Below are positions 47,042 to 61,000 of a DNA stretch of 64,000 nucleotides, piece after piece; position 1 is the first letter of the stretch, and each line of letters starts with the position of its first letter. The DNA lies in NCBI RefSeq assembly GCF_021155775.2, contig NC_060234.1, positions 38,003,026-38,067,025 on the forward strand. The letters run 5' to 3'. Both the position numbers and the translations under genes were made by a program. The notes under the pieces are model-generated. The model did not search any database. It saw only the letters and a list, made by a program, of their open reading frames with translations, and was not told where the DNA came from. The DNA is from Neodiprion pinetum. Taxonomy: Eukaryota > Arthropoda > Insecta > Hymenoptera > Diprionidae.

Positions 47042-50000
47042 TACGACACGGCGACGCAGATATAGTGTAACGTGTATAAAAATCTTCGTTGATTGGACTG
47101 CACTGAAAATAGAGCCGCTAGCAGTACAGTGAAAGAAAATGGATGGTCTGCTCTTACGTGTCGTGAGGAAATTTCTATCGATTTATCGAAAAAGTAAAAA
47201 AAATTTACTGGCAACTTTTTGATAATAATAAAAAAATGTCTGGCGTGCGTTTGGTGGAAATTCGGTGGATACTTGATTCGCGAACAAGTATCAACGACTG
47301 ACACGGTGTACGTCGAGTAAATGTATCTACTGACGAAATGACACGGATCCAAGGAATTCGACAAATACTCTGGTAATTGGGTTGACTTCAAATACCGCCG
47401 ACGATGGTCTAATGCCGAGATCAGGAAAACGGTTCGGAGAATCGTTAGTGAAATATATATAAAGGAGCGTGTAAATATTGGAGTTTCATTTTGAGATTGA
47501 GGTTGAACTCGTTTGCCAAGGAGAGATGGGTTTCAACTAACTCGTTAACTTCGGCCGTTAAAGATTCCGTGAAATTTTCATTGATATTTCATACGCGATC
47601 GCTCGTGCTTGCAGTTCTTGAACGGTACAAACGCCACCTCGATCGTTGACAAAGACGAGATGAAAAAGTATAAGTAAATAAATAAAAATAACGTGAGCCT
47701 TGTACGATTTTTGGGTAAAAAATGTAACCGTTTCAATCCGGCACCCCTTATAACCTGACCCTGCATCAAACCGCAATCCGGAAATCCCGTCACGCCGAGT
47801 AGATAGAAATATGGAATCCAAACGTAATTTGCAATGTAATTCCGCAGCCCAGATACGTTTAAATGAATTACACGTCCCCGAGCACGCGACATATTCTGAA
47901 ATGTAAAAAAATCTGGGGAAGATCGGTGCCACGCCGCATATATTTATACCCGACGTCGAATCCTCGGTCGCGTCCGTTTTACTCGTTTTTCACGCAAGCT
48001 TCGCCTGGCCAATTTTTCACCCTCATTTGAATGTTCGTTTTGCCATGAGCGCAGATAAGGGAAGAGCGTGGCCGCTTCGTTCCGCCGCGACTCCGAATGG
48101 TTTTATTCCAGGTGCTCGAGTGTCGGTTGGAAAAGCTTTTCACCAAGACGCCCGGTAGGACTTTGCACAACTCTATCGCGGATCTAATCAACACTGTCGA
48201 GATCTAATAACGGTAACATCGCCGAGAATACGCAGGTCAGATCGAGGCAGACGGGTAAGGGTAAACAGCCGAGGCTCCCTAACTCGACCAGCAGGGTTTT
48301 CCATTATCCGGCCAGGCTCCTGAGCGACCGACAGTTCGACCCCATGCCGCTATTGTGGTTCTAATTAAAACGGTCAACATCTAATCATTGTACTTCTGAG
48401 GGGAATGAGTATGAAGGGCCATTCGTGGCTGCCCTGGGTCAGACATGGTCGGTAACTAGGAAAGGAAGGCCCGGCAGCCAAATCACAAAAGCTCCGGATG
48501 TGCATTCGAGAGTTATTTTCCCGCCTTGGACGATAGGCGAAGAACATTTGACGCGAGGGGGGAAATGAAGTTGGGTGGAAACTGACTTCGTTAACACTTC
48601 AAGTGGGACTCCGTGATTTCATGAATTCAGGTGACTGCACGTGACTTCGCAAGACTCGACGAGGCATTTTGACACCGTGACCTTACGACTTCAAAAAACT
48701 TCACGCGACATCTTAACTCCATAATTTTATGACTTCAAGTGCCTTCAACTTACTTCGCAAGACTTTTTTACGGTGCGCACCTGCGTCTAGATTCCATACG
48801 TTCGATGTACAAAATTTCTGTACCGTGTCAATTATCGGCGAATACGCAGCAGCCGCCGGAAATTACATGTGCATATAAAACGTTGTTCGAAAGGTGTTAA
48901 AAAGTCCAATTCCAGAAGGCGTAGTGTCAAATTTCCGGAACCATTCGCGCCGCCGGGTCTTGACCCAATCAGGGTACTCGTCGATTAAAATCGCGGGGGT
49001 TTCGGGAATGGGAAACAATCGGCAATAGTGCCGAAAGCAGGCTTCGTGGAGGGACGGACAAAGGCCGACGCGATGGGTCGAACGGGTATGTGCGGTACAT
49101 ACATTGTACATGTATATAGGGTTTAGCCGCGAGCTTAACCGATTTAAGCGAGGTTCCTATGTAAATTGTGCGAAAACACGCCCGGCCGAGGAAATGTTGC
49201 CTTTGTAATGACATCGGGTATTTAATGCTGCGAGTCACGAGCGCGTTTCACGTTGGAATACTCCTGATCGCTAAAATCTACCCAGCTGCACGACCTACAT
49301 CGAAGCTACATGGTAGATACGCTCAAGCGTCATTTCGAGACTTCGGTGAAATTCCCGCATAGCTCTAATCGCCTCTTACGTCAGACAAACTGCGCCAGGG
49401 GAGGATTCGATCACTCCATGTTCAACGTGAACACCCGATTCGAATTTATCACTCCCGTGACTTGTCGTTCGGAATTAATGTTTTGCTTTTGACGCGTGTC
49501 CATTCGGATACTTTGTTTGGCAGCAAAAGGTTTTCTCACCTCCGTTTGAAGAAATTTTTGTAAACGCGTCGCGAAAAGAGAATCTTTGTATTATATACCA
49601 AAGTGTCCATTGTGCGATATCCATAGCTCAAATGGTTCAAAGTTCTAAGCCTCGGCATTGAAGTTAATTTCGTGTAAAAATTAAATTTCAAATGTTTTTA
49701 GTGGCTGTACTCGTGACTTCGCAACAAAAGTTCGAACTACAATATTGGAGAGGATCTTACTGGCTGAATTTTGAATTTTGAATGGCAGTTCTCAACTCTG
49801 AATGATTTCAGGATCAAGTCAGAATCATTAAATGTAGCTGAGCGGTGATACTTTGAAACGAGCACGAAACATTCGGATCAGATGAAAATCTCCTCGAAAA
49901 TCAACAGGTGAGATAGTAAAATATCGAATGACACGGACCGAGCTTTGAACCCTAAATACACAGAGAAATAGAAACTTATTTCCATATCTTCCCTGATACA

Positions 50001-52956
50001 CGTTTCGCAGAAAATCAGTTACTGCAACTATTTACTTTGGCAGGGAACGTATAGCGTCGTCCGTGATGGAAGGTTTCAGAGTCGATTTGGTGCGTTGTAT
50101 CAAATCTGTTCACTTCGACTTGCGTTCACACATCGAGGTAAACGATTCACACAGCATTGAAACAGAATTTCTAATTGTAAGCTCGCGTGAATGCCTTGTA
50201 TTAATTCCAGTCTAATTTGGCTGGTATGACAGACATGTTTCACCGAGACATTATTCAGCCTAATAAAATTGACACGGTTTTTCATTAAAACCCGAATTAA
50301 TTTTATTCACATCTAATTGCAGTACAGAGTCGGCGAGCCAATGTTCAAACTATACCTAAGTTACAAGAATTTAATGTAAGGCGAAACGTGGAGGTAAGAA
50401 GCGAAGAAAGCGTGGAACCGTCATTTAAACTCAACGAAATAAGTTATTCGGACTACCATTTCAAGGGAGTATTTATTCACGGCAAATAAAACTTTGCCTC
50501 TCCTCTCGGTCTCGTTTAAATTAAACACATTTCGAGTCGAGTTTATATATTTCGTCGTAATGAATCTAAATTCGCTTGGCCCGAATTAGTAATAATGAAT
50601 ATAATTATTGTTTCAAGTACAATGAAGCAAAAATGATACCGTTCAAATAAGTTCGCAGCGCACAATCGAGTATTCGCATATTATTTACCGTGGATTCGCA
50701 ACATCCGTCGACAAAAGAACGCTAATCCATTCAATATTCACGAATGTCGGTGTAACGAATGGAACGAAGTAGAAAAAAAAAGACGAATTCACGATCGAGC
50801 GAAACGGGGTAACTTTTGCTTTTGCAAAGTATGCGATGGGAACAAAATCCAAAGGTAAAAAAATCAAATTCCCAAGGGTGTAACGAAATGTTCGGCCGAA
50901 TTTACATTCAACAAGTTCTTTCGCTTAACTTGAGTCGTAGGCCTCTTTCCCTTCTTTCATCATAAAGTTAAGCCGGCCATTCGATCAGCCTAGTTTGTTC
51001 ATGGGTATTCCCTCGGTGGCCGTTCCGTTAGCATACCCGGTGGATACTTCAAACAAACTGAAAATTATGCAGATTACTTGTCGAACGCGAATGGCCGGAG
51101 TGCATTAGAGAAATATCGTTTAACGTCCCGTATATCACAGTTTGCTTTGGCCAAACCAGAAATTTGGTTGGCTCGGTTCGATTTTGGGCCAGCTTTTCCG
51201 GTTCTGGTCGAAAATCGAGCCCGTGAAAAGCTCGATGAATTGAACAAAGAGAATGATTGATTTATTCGCGGGATGACACCGAAGTGAAATAAAAAGTTGT
51301 CCGAGCCCGTTTTATAACCATCGTGATATTTTCTTGACGTTACGAGCTTTCCGCACTTTCTTTACACTTTTAATAGCTTCCACGAAAATTCTTGACGTTC
51401 GTCGCAACGGGTCGTTCAATTAATTACCGCAGCTAACGTCGCACGGGCCAAGCGACAGAGCATTTATCTAGATGAGATAGTAACGGGTGAGAGTCGTTAT
51501 AATTTACAGCAGTGTTGACGATGTTTGCGCGATAATTGCCAACCCCCTGCAATGTCGAGGCATAAAACAGCCGTATAACTGATTGTCTTCGCTTAAATTA
51601 GCAGTTTGAACCAACATTCCACGGCCACGGATTTTATTGTTTTTTAAATTTCGTTTTGTGCAACGATTTCCTACAAAATTACCACTTAATTTTATAGACG
51701 AGTAGATCATACAGAGACGAATGAATCCACACACTAGACTACAAAACTCGTAATCAGCCGGATAGAAGACCGTGTCTGTTAGTTGTCCCCATTGTTGTTC
51801 GTTTCTTTGTATTTATTTTTTTTCTCTTCTTCTCATTTTATCAATTCTTTTATTTTCTTTCCCTGGACGCGGAGTCACTGGAGTGCAATTCTCTGACAGG
51901 CATTTCACACCATCGCGAACACAGAACGTATTATTTCGCGTTGAAATACTTTGTGATGGCGTTGTCGAGCTTTTGCTGTTCAATCAACACTCTACGGTTG
52001 ATTTGTCCAAAGCGTAAAGCAATTTTTTTATCCTCGCACGTTTGAAGTATAATATTTATCAATCACGGCGTTTCATCCACTCCTGCGAGAGTGATTCTAA
52101 GTTGTCACGAAATTGAGAGAAGTTTCTACCGGATTTTTCGCTTTCATTAAAAATCAGGCCATTTTCTCCAGAGAACAATTTTCATCGGTTGAATCAGCTG
52201 GTCAAATAAAACTGTGCCCGAAATCCCACCAGACGAAACGTCGCGGAAAGTTTGATACCTTATAGAACAGGACATGAATCATTCTACAGGGTCTCGTTAA
52301 TCTCACTTTGTTCAACTTGTTTTCAAAATTGGCCAGGTCAGGACACCGAATTCCCTCCCGACTCCGCATCGTAGGTACGTGAAGGTTATAAGCGGAAGTG
52401 TTGGGTCGGAGACTAGATCCGCAGGACGTCGATTGCGCCGGTTCTCCAGCCTCGAGCAGAAACTAACGGCGGACTTTCAAGGCCTGGGGATTTGCAGTGT
52501 CTGATATATAATACTCGTAGTCCGCCTAGTGTGGTCACCAAAATTTAACGTACCTACCCCGGCGGACTTCTGTATAAACTTTGTTTGACGGAGACCGCGC
52601 ACGAAACTGGGGCTGGCTAAGTCTATTTGCCTGCTTGTTTTCATCAAACGTACGAACCCCGAGCACTTCTAACGTGGAATAACATGCGTGATGTTGATTT
52701 GCGGTGCCGAGATTCCCGCCTGCTTTGCCTGCACTTAACGCCGAGAGACGACTTCGATCTTCGACTCCTCCGCTGACTCGTGACTGCGGGAGGAAGAAGA
52801 TGCAATCTAGATTTTACATTTCATGTGATAAATGTACGGACGGCACTTCTTTGGAGTCCAATTTACATAAATTGTGGTCGATCTACCTACAAGCATATCG
52901 TAACTATTGTTATCGGATTTGTAAAACTTGCCACAATTATTGTAGATTTAACTCTA
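47042..52956. other. 6-kb stretch without a recognised gene
   Basis: No coding exon or RNA gene is recognised. Open frames up to 124 codons have no family motifs. One notable piece is the degenerate GACTTC-rich repeat at about 48578-48765, listed separately. Confidence 0.5.
48578..48765 (+). repeat. Degenerate GACTTC-type short repeat
   Basis: The motif GACTTC or a close variant (ACTTCA, GACTCC, GATTTC) recurs about a dozen times at irregular 10-20 bp spacing, often as GTGACTTCGCAAGACT. It is an old, decayed tandem repeat or a clustered binding-site array; the sequence alone cannot decide. Confidence 0.45.
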
Positions 52957-53092
52957 TACCCTCACGGAAAAAAAAACCAATTTGGGTGTATACTCGTAGC
53001 CCCGAGTTTTTTCTTATCGGAAATTATCGTTATCTATGAGTTGGTGGTACGAATTTACACCCAAGTTGGAGTTTTCTTTTTCCGTGAGGGTA
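52957..53092. mobile_element. 132-bp MITE with long TIRs and TA duplications
   Basis: The element runs from CCCTCACGGAAAAA (52959) to its reverse complement ending CCGTGAGGG (53090). Each end is flanked by TA. The inverted match extends about 42 bp into each side with a few mismatches (TTGGGTGTA paired with TACACCCAA). TA duplication and small size suggest a Tc1/mariner-derived non-autonomous element. The overlapping open frames at 52704-53130 owe part of their length to this element. Confidence 0.75.
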
Positions 53093-53370
53093 AAAAAGTG
53101 CTGTCCGTGTATCAATCACGGAAGATATAAAGTCTGAAATATTTTTCTTGCGTGCAGCTCTGCCGATTGTTTCAATCCATATGATTTTCTATCTCCAGAA
53201 CACTCTTCTCAGATTGTATAACGCGTATAAGTTGCTTGCATAAGTTACTACCTACAAGCAACATCGTTCAGCGGTAATTTTTAGTCATTTAAATCCCAAG
53301 GGTGTACAGCATTCCGTATCTTAGATCTGCGTATTTATCGTGTCCTTACCATTTTTCAATCCAAACGAAA

Positions 53371-53523
53371 CTAACCCTGCGCAATTTATACAGCCTATAT
53401 TACACCGGCAGACATAAGGAAGACATTTGTGCAAGTTTCATGTGATTCGGTCCGTTGGTTCTTGAGTTTATCGGTAACAAACATACCAAACAAACAAAAG
53501 CTTTTATGTAATAGTGCAGATGG
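53371..53523 (+). mobile_element. Probable 3' tail of a non-LTR retrotransposon (fragment)
   Basis: The stretch GTGCAAGTTTCATGTGATTC-GGTCCGTTGGTTCTTGAG followed by GTAACAAACATACCAAACAA resembles the very common insect pattern seen at the 3' ends of RTE/CR1-like elements (AATTTCAT…ATCGGTCC…TTTTTGAGT…ACAAACAAAC). The recognition is from memory of the pattern; no coding part is present. Confidence 0.45.
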
Positions 53524-54223
53524 ATACTTGGAACAAGAGTCTCCCCCCTCATCTCACCATCCCCGAACAGTTAGGGGATGAGACGACGGGAAAGATTGTC
53601 GAAAAGTTTGGCGAGGTTTTTATACTTTATCAAAGAACTACCGTAACTCCGTGGAAATATTCATCGTCACTCTTCCGATGTCAATAACAATCTGAACATT
53701 GTGCTTTCCGTTATAATTTATATTTTAACTGAAAAAGCACAAGAAGAAATGAAAACAGAGAGGAAAGTTTTGCCACTTTCCGTGATGAAATGTCAACTAA
53801 TCTCCCCGCAGGAAAGAGTGGAGCTTGCATTAAAACATTGCAGAAAGAGTTGTACAACGCTTTCAGCAATTAGCTAATTGATGCTTCATGGAGTGTACAA
53901 GGAACGGCTGCAGGAAAAGTTTTCACATTTATTTCCGAACGGATAAAATATCGCGAGGTAAGGGCTGCCCGAGCAGTATAATAATACTCGTGCTGTGTAT
54001 GAGGCATTTCACCTGAAACCGACCTACCTGTGACCCTCACGATCCGCATTTTTTTTATTTTCACCTATGGTGTGGAGTTTATTTTGAAAATAACTTTCAT
54101 CGAGTTGTAGATTCTTTGGACGACGGGTTTCGTTCTTACTGTTTCCGAAAATACGAAAACCTAATTTTCGAATAAATAGCTCCAATCGATTTCTCATGAA
54201 TTTTTTGTTACAAGAAAAAAATG

Positions 54224-54537
54224 TTTAGACCAACATGGAAGTCGGCAAGCTTTTGGTTCAGAAGCTACAGGCGAAACAAGCAATTCCAATTCGAGAAAAA
54301 TCGTATTAAATATAAATTGAAAACATTCGAATTCGTATTTCATTCAATTTTTTTCACTTGTGGTTTAGAAGCTGCAAGAGAAATCAGTAACCGAAAAATG
54401 AGGAATAACGAATAAAATATGGATTAGTATGTTTTAAATTTATATAAATGATTAATTCGACGTTTCTAAATTTTAAATTACTTGTACTCCTACAGCTTCT
54501 AATCAAAAATCTTCCCGACTTCTATCTTGGTCTCAAA
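54224..54537. repeat. Fold-back repeat with a third internal copy
   Basis: Left arm 54224-54286 (GACCAACATGGAAGTCGGCA, then AGCTTTTGGTTCAGAAGCTA) is the diverged reverse complement of 54475-54537. A partial direct copy (GTTTAGAAGCTGCAAGAG) lies between them at about 54362-54380. Divergence is around one base in five, so this is an old inverted-repeat element or a decayed nested insertion. No clear target-site duplication is visible. Confidence 0.6.
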
Positions 54538-57500
54538 ATTTTTATCATTCAACGAAGAATCTATTAGAAAAATTTGAAGCAAATCAATTGAGGCTATTCG
54601 TTAAAAAATTGGGTTTTAGTGTTTTTGTGAGCAGACAATAAAACCCGTGGTCCAAAAAATCTAAACTTCGGTGAAAGATATTTTTTTTTGTACACTACAC
54701 CATACTAAAAAGAACGCCGACAACGAGGGACTTGGATAGATCGGTTTGGGGTAGAATGTCTCGATTGTATAGCTTCGGAGCTTTGCGACGAAAAATGGAT
54801 TGCAGCCGAAGCTCGGCAAGACACGATAATTAGATATCAACCGTTTGTTAAAATCAGCGACGATGCCAAAGGTCGATTCAATCGCCCTGAATCCCGGAGC
54901 CCAATAGAAAATCCTGCCCCAACATCGCAATGACAGCAACACTACAGGTAAATAAAAATTAACAGCGACAAGGGTCATAGAGTAATTGGATTCAGTGGTT
55001 TACGGGGGCGTCGAGGAGGTCGAGGAAGGTCGAGGGCCTCGAGGGCGATATGAGGGCGCTGCAGGACGTCAAGCGGAGCGGAAGCTCTTTGACGGATTTG
55101 CGGAACGGCTGGGTGGCTTTCGCAAAGGCGTCCGACACCGTCGACTTTCTCTTTTGTGCGACATGTAAGGCTGTTGCCAGCTGTTGACCCGCTAATTGCT
55201 GGTCCACGCCGGAACCTACCTCTCGAGGAGAACGCGATGCGTGGAGGCTCTTTCAAATTTCAAAGGGTTTAGCGCCGAATTTCCATTACCCTTTCGGAGT
55301 CTCTTTGACGGTAAATTCATCGCGGAGTAACTTATTTACCGAAAATTTTTCCGCGTTGCGGAAATGCAACGTACCTTCTACTTTCCTTCTCCCGATCTTA
55401 CCGACAACGGATCGTAAGCTAATTCATTATTCACAAATGCAGATAGTATTTATTCGAAAGTGTTGACGGAATTTCAACCCTGCGTAACGGGATAAGCGGA
55501 GGAATAAGACCAGGTCAGATTTACTCCGACGTTTATACATCCGTCCATTCGTTAGATTCTGTTTCGCAAGCTGCGGTGGTTATACCTTGGCTTTAGATTC
55601 GCGAATCGCGAAAGACGTCGTGGGATTTTGATATATGTATTTTTTTTTCTTTACTCATTCATTCTTGGCTACTTATTTAGGTATTCGAAAAGGAGAGGGA
55701 CTGTATCTTTTCATCCGGTGATCACAGTCGCGGAACGGTTTCAAAGGGTGGAACAACGGAGTGAGCTTTTGCCGGAGGAAAGACCGTCGGCAGTCGGTTC
55801 TCGGGAGTGGATATACCGAGTCCATTATACCGGTACTTCCTGATCCTTCCGCACACGACATATTCTCTTCGTAACAACAAGACCAGATTGAATAATAGCT
55901 GCAGCGTGTAATCCGAGCAAGAGAATTGTTGAGTGGTTGTTTGAATGGAGAAGAAGAAGACTGACTGAGGAGCGAATGGCTTAATATTCGTGTCGAATAA
56001 ACACAGCATCCTTCTGCGTATACATCGTAAGTTTACGTATAAGGATCAAGGGCAAAACGTGCATACAACCCACCCATTCTCTCGTGTGCTAAGTAAACAT
56101 TTAATTCGGTTTCGCGCTGAGCCGCGGGTAGGGATTTGCTTTTTCGTTGTAAAGTCTTCGAAAGCTCGAGTGTGGGGTAATTTAATCCCCGAAGGACACC
56201 GCCGTCTGTTTCGAAATATTACTCAGACGGTGCGCGTCTCGACGATGCTGCAGCGGCTCGGAATCACGTCGTTAAAATTCAAGTAACAATAATTTTCCAA
56301 CCGCAAGATATACCCGTGAGACTGTTTCAGGGGGCTCGGAACCTCGCAGGTCGAATAACTACCCTGAAAACGAGCCAACGCGTATACCGAATTTATCTCG
56401 ACAACGAACGGAACTCGATCGATTATAACGCCTCGGTCACAACCAGAAATAAGGGGGGAACGATCGAAACGGGTACCCGCGCCAAGGCGTCCTTGGGTAA
56501 AAGCTCGTCGCAGACTTACTTCGAGAAGTTCCTCGAGGAGCGACGGGAAACTGCGCGATCAAGTATTTAGATCGTATCACAACCCGCTCAGCGCCGCTCG
56601 CGCATATAGGGGGTAATTTGACGTCGTGCAAACGGTGGGAACGTGATAATCTTGCTTACAATTAGTACGGTGTATAACATTAATCACACCGCGGGGGTGG
56701 AACTAACTGAATTCGGGTGTACGTAGAACCTTCGCCCGCTCACCGTGACTATATTTTTATTTAACACACGCAGAGAAAGCGATGGACAGTCCGATTTCAC
56801 CATTGGTAAGTTACTATTTTTATCGAAGCAAATCGCGGCGAAATTATTACACTTTCTCGTTCAACATTTTACCGAATTTTTATTTTTAATTCACTGCAGA
56901 AACTATTACACAAAAGTGGACGTCTCCTCGGGCAACTGTGTTCTTTTTTTTTTTTTTTTTTCCAAGTGCATTTTAGCGGTCGATTCAACAGAGAACTGGT
57001 TCGACTTCATGTTTCTCTACTCACGCATTATTTTCCGTCCTTGGAAAATGATGGTTTCATATTTTACAGTCGAGGGCGGGAGCATCGGGGATTGTGGGAA
57101 AGAATTGACAGGCTCGATACGTACGAGGGGTTCGAATTCTTGAAGGAAAAGGTAAGTTCTGGGTGTCGTTCAGCGTAGATGGGCGTGAACTGATATACGA
57201 ACTCCGGTAAAAATGAATGACTTTGGGAGTAAGAATGTAGAATGATCGGAATATAGAGGGGTAACAATGCCAAATTTCCATGGACGAGAATTTGTTGTTG
57301 TTTTTTTTTTTTTTTTTCTTTTATTTGAAATTGCATAGAAAATTGAAATGTAGAAAAAATAGAATGACTAAGAATATAGCAAGTCTAAACACAGAAATTG
57401 TCAAAGTTCTAAGGGTTCTATGTATTTTGGTTTCTTTTATTTAAATTTTTTTATATTTTTCGTTTTTTATGTATCGGCTTTCTAAATTTTGAAATTCCAT

Positions 57501-57963
57501 ATACGCAACACGAGTTCTGGCGTCTTTGGAAATTCGACATCGTGATTTGTGACCTTTCTATTATCTAAACTTTCAACATTTTCGCCCCACGCAGTGAAAT
57601 TCTGAGTGACAATAAGAGACATTAAGAGGGTAAAAACACGGAGCCGAGTGGCGTGAAAATAAGCAATTTTCCAGAGCTCAATAAATGTCTTCGTCTCTGG
57701 AAATGACAATTATCATTGTTTCCTTTTGTCTTTAATGCTTCTTAATCATTTTCAAAGTAAAGTAGAGATTAAAAAACTTTATCCTCCCTCGAAAGTATCA
57801 CGGAGGGCATAAAAGCTGCTATTTTAGACGCTAAATAAATTGCCTATCTCTTGGCCGGTTTTTCTCTTTACCCTTGTCTTTTTTTCCTACTTTTTCTGGA
57901 AAAGTACACAGCGTCGACGCGCAGCGCGGTTTCTTGTACAATAGCGCCTTAATTAATTCTCGT
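54538..57963. other. 3.4-kb stretch without a recognised gene
   Basis: Open frames up to 132 codons show no family motifs. T tracts lie at about 56945-56963 and 57300-57317. A CG-rich patch around 54985-55260 is open in several frames on both strands because of its composition; I see no gene. Confidence 0.5.
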
Positions 57964-58021
57964 GGGGGGGGGGGGGGGGGGGGGGGGGGAATCCCCGTCG
58001 CGTTATCCCCCCCCCCCCCCC
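57964..58021. repeat. G26 … C15 homopolymer pair
   Basis: Twenty-six consecutive Gs (57964-57989) are followed, after 17 bases, by fifteen consecutive Cs (58007-58021). The two could pair as a hairpin or form a G-quadruplex and i-motif. Homopolymers this long are also a classic place for sequencing or assembly length error. Confidence 0.97.
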
Positions 58022-61000
58022 TTCTCCCAGCGCCCTTCACTATATCCATAAATTGTGCTCTCCTCATCCGCAGACGCGGTCCTTTTGTTCCCATGCCCGT
58101 GCAAAAGTAGAAATCGCTCGCCAACAAATGTTTACATGTATACATATGTATGTACCTGTATACGTATACATATATACGATATAACGTTGGGAAATCGTCG
58201 TAATCGCCCGGGTGTATTTATAGGTGTGTTCGAGGAGAGTAAGACGGCGGCTTATCATTGCGAATGAAGGTGAGAGGGCGGAGAAGACGACAGGCTTTCG
58301 GAGAAATTGTTGTTGAAAATGAGAAAAAAAAAAGAGGAATTATATGCGAGGAAAGAGGGAATTATTAGAAACACTTTCGCGTCGACGTTTCAAACTATTA
58401 AACGATTCGTTTAAAGTTTTTTAAAGCCTTCGTTTGTCCCGTCGAATAATATAAAAATTGCTCGTTTCTCGAGTGCCTGGATAAGCGATCGGATTGTATG
58501 CTGACAATAGCTGCCAGTTATGCTAATTTTAATATTTCATATTAAAACGATTCAGCCGGGAATTTCCGCGATTTTTTTAATGGCTCGCAAACTCTGCGCT
58601 GCTTTGAGCTTTTCGCGGCTTATTATTTATAAGCCGATTGTGAAAGACAGTCGAGGATTGAAGGGGTGAAATGCGTATGAAATGACTGTGGCGTGATTTG
58701 CGAATAAAAATTCGTGCCGTCCCTGTAATCTCTATATTTATCAATTTGTCGTACATCGATACTCGAAACTCGCCTGTGAGCTTTCCAATCCGGTGGTAAC
58801 GAGGTCCTTTCACTTCGCAGGCACGTTGAGGGACCGCGGCGTTTATAGGTTGCTCTCTTACAAATGCCTGCCTACGTAATTTGCCTCGAGAAGAATGAAT
58901 TGAAAAAAGAGATAATAGAGAACAAATTACTGCGGGCTTAACCTGCTGCGAGAATGGCGCCGGAGATAATTCTACCGTTTTAACGTATACAATATCCCGA
59001 TTCTCCACCCCTCGCAATTTTTCACCAACCCTCAGCTGCGTGTCCTTTCTTACCGATTCTTTACTTCGCGTGAACTTGGTTTTTCTAAGCCCGTTGATTG
59101 AAGACCTGGAGAATTTGTTTCAACCATATTTTCTGAGATATTTCACTGCCGCGGTAAAACTGTCAACGATGGATCAAATAGTGACGAAGAAATACGAGCT
59201 TTTACGATGCGGGAAGGAAGACACGGGCTTTTCATCGCCTATCGCAGCGAATAAAAGTCCTGAGATATACCGAATAGGAAAAGCTCGCGAAAATGTAAAA
59301 TGTCACTGAACTCCGGCGTCGAAAAAAATTCACTCCGCAAACTTTACCTTCAAAGGTTTTTCAAATTTCCCGGTTAAATTGTGAGACAGTCAATTTTGAT
59401 AATTATTTCCGTGAAAGCCTGAAAATTTTTAATTGCACGAATCCATGATGTGGGGTCAGTTCAAATTATCAGCTCTTAGACTGGTGTTTCAAATTTTTTT
59501 TGGTGACATGTTTCGTGGACGCGAATACTTTTGGCGCCATATTTTGTTGGCCGAATCGCCCTCGTTGCAATTTTACAAAAAACACGATTGCAAATCTGTT
59601 TATATCGGTACGTCCGAGTGGAGAATTGGAATAGAATACGTGGACAAATTATTATTCCTGCGAGCTTCCGAAAGTTGTTTTCTCGCGAAAAGTCCCGCGC
59701 TACGCAAAGTAGAGGGAAAATTGAAACTTAATCTCAGTTGCGGTATTTTTATAATTCAATTTTCCCGTGTGTCTGCCTACCTGCAAAATTACTCAGTTTA
59801 TAACGGTGAAGAAAATTTGCTGCCAGTTTTTATACCGGTCTTGCCCAAAAACGAGATTAATTAAAACCTTTCCTCGCGATTCTTTGTCCTACATAACCTT
59901 CGGTCCCCCCTTCCCGACGGTGGTATAAGCAGGCTTTGCGCGATGAAAAAGGGTCCAATCGTGAAAATTGATTACACGAACACATCTCGGATATTCGTTT
60001 TGCACGCGATGAAAGCGCGTATAAACGGGAAAGAGGAAATCATTTCGTACTCGCAATTTCCTGTGTATACCTGCATATAGAAAGTGAGCAGGCATGAAGT
60101 ACACGAAGAGATTTGAGAATTTTGTTACCTTTGAAAAAGTCTGCAAGCTTCGGGATTCATGTTTTCTTTAATTATTCGCTAAAAAAATTGCAATCAATTC
60201 TCGCCCTTGAACGTATATGGTACTCGATTTTTTCTGACTGCGTTTGGATTTCCATTGAAACGGCGTTTAAAGTAAAAGAGAAGAGAGAGAATACAAGGCA
60301 ATCGTACGATTCCAGGAGAGGATTGAACAAATTTTAAGGGTGCAGAAACTGTCGGAAACAGTGAAATAACAGGCAAGCGTCATTCTCAAGGTCTGCTAAT
60401 GTCACTCTAATAAATGTATAAATATAACCGTGCACGGTCTTCTATCCAAGTTGACAGAACTGGTGGAATCCAAGACGACCGCCTGCCGAGAGAGGAAATT
60501 AATGGATATCGATTAGAGGCTAATCAGCATTTCCATCTTGGTCCGAGCCTTCGAGCGAATTTCTGTTAGATACTCGGGAGACGGAGGCTGCGTAGAATTA
60601 ATTAACAATGATTAGACGACGTTCTTGGCTTCCGTGAAACAAAATTGACAAATTTTTTCGCTGCACCGTCTCGCTTGTAAATTCATACATGTTGCAATAA
60701 TTAACAAATGTAACACGTGTGGCTTACCGACTCTTCAAGGCGCGTCACGTGACACCATTTAACATCAGGTATGCATTGCCCGGGGCTCGGTTAATGCCTA
60801 TGAATATTAGATCGCATAACCAAGTTCATTCTCGTTACGCGAGGTACGTCGTATACCTATAAGTGCAATCAGGGTGTGTCTCGAGCTTCCGTATAACGCC
60901 CAGGCATGCAGACGTTATCACTACGCTTCGCTGATAAAGACATATCGTGCCCACCGTCTATTTCTGGTTCACTGTTAGCTAAGAGTTCGTTCCATGGTAG

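Noticed and set aside
57831..58145. Pro-rich / Gly-rich open frames
   Set aside because: They are produced by the G26 and C15 homopolymers.
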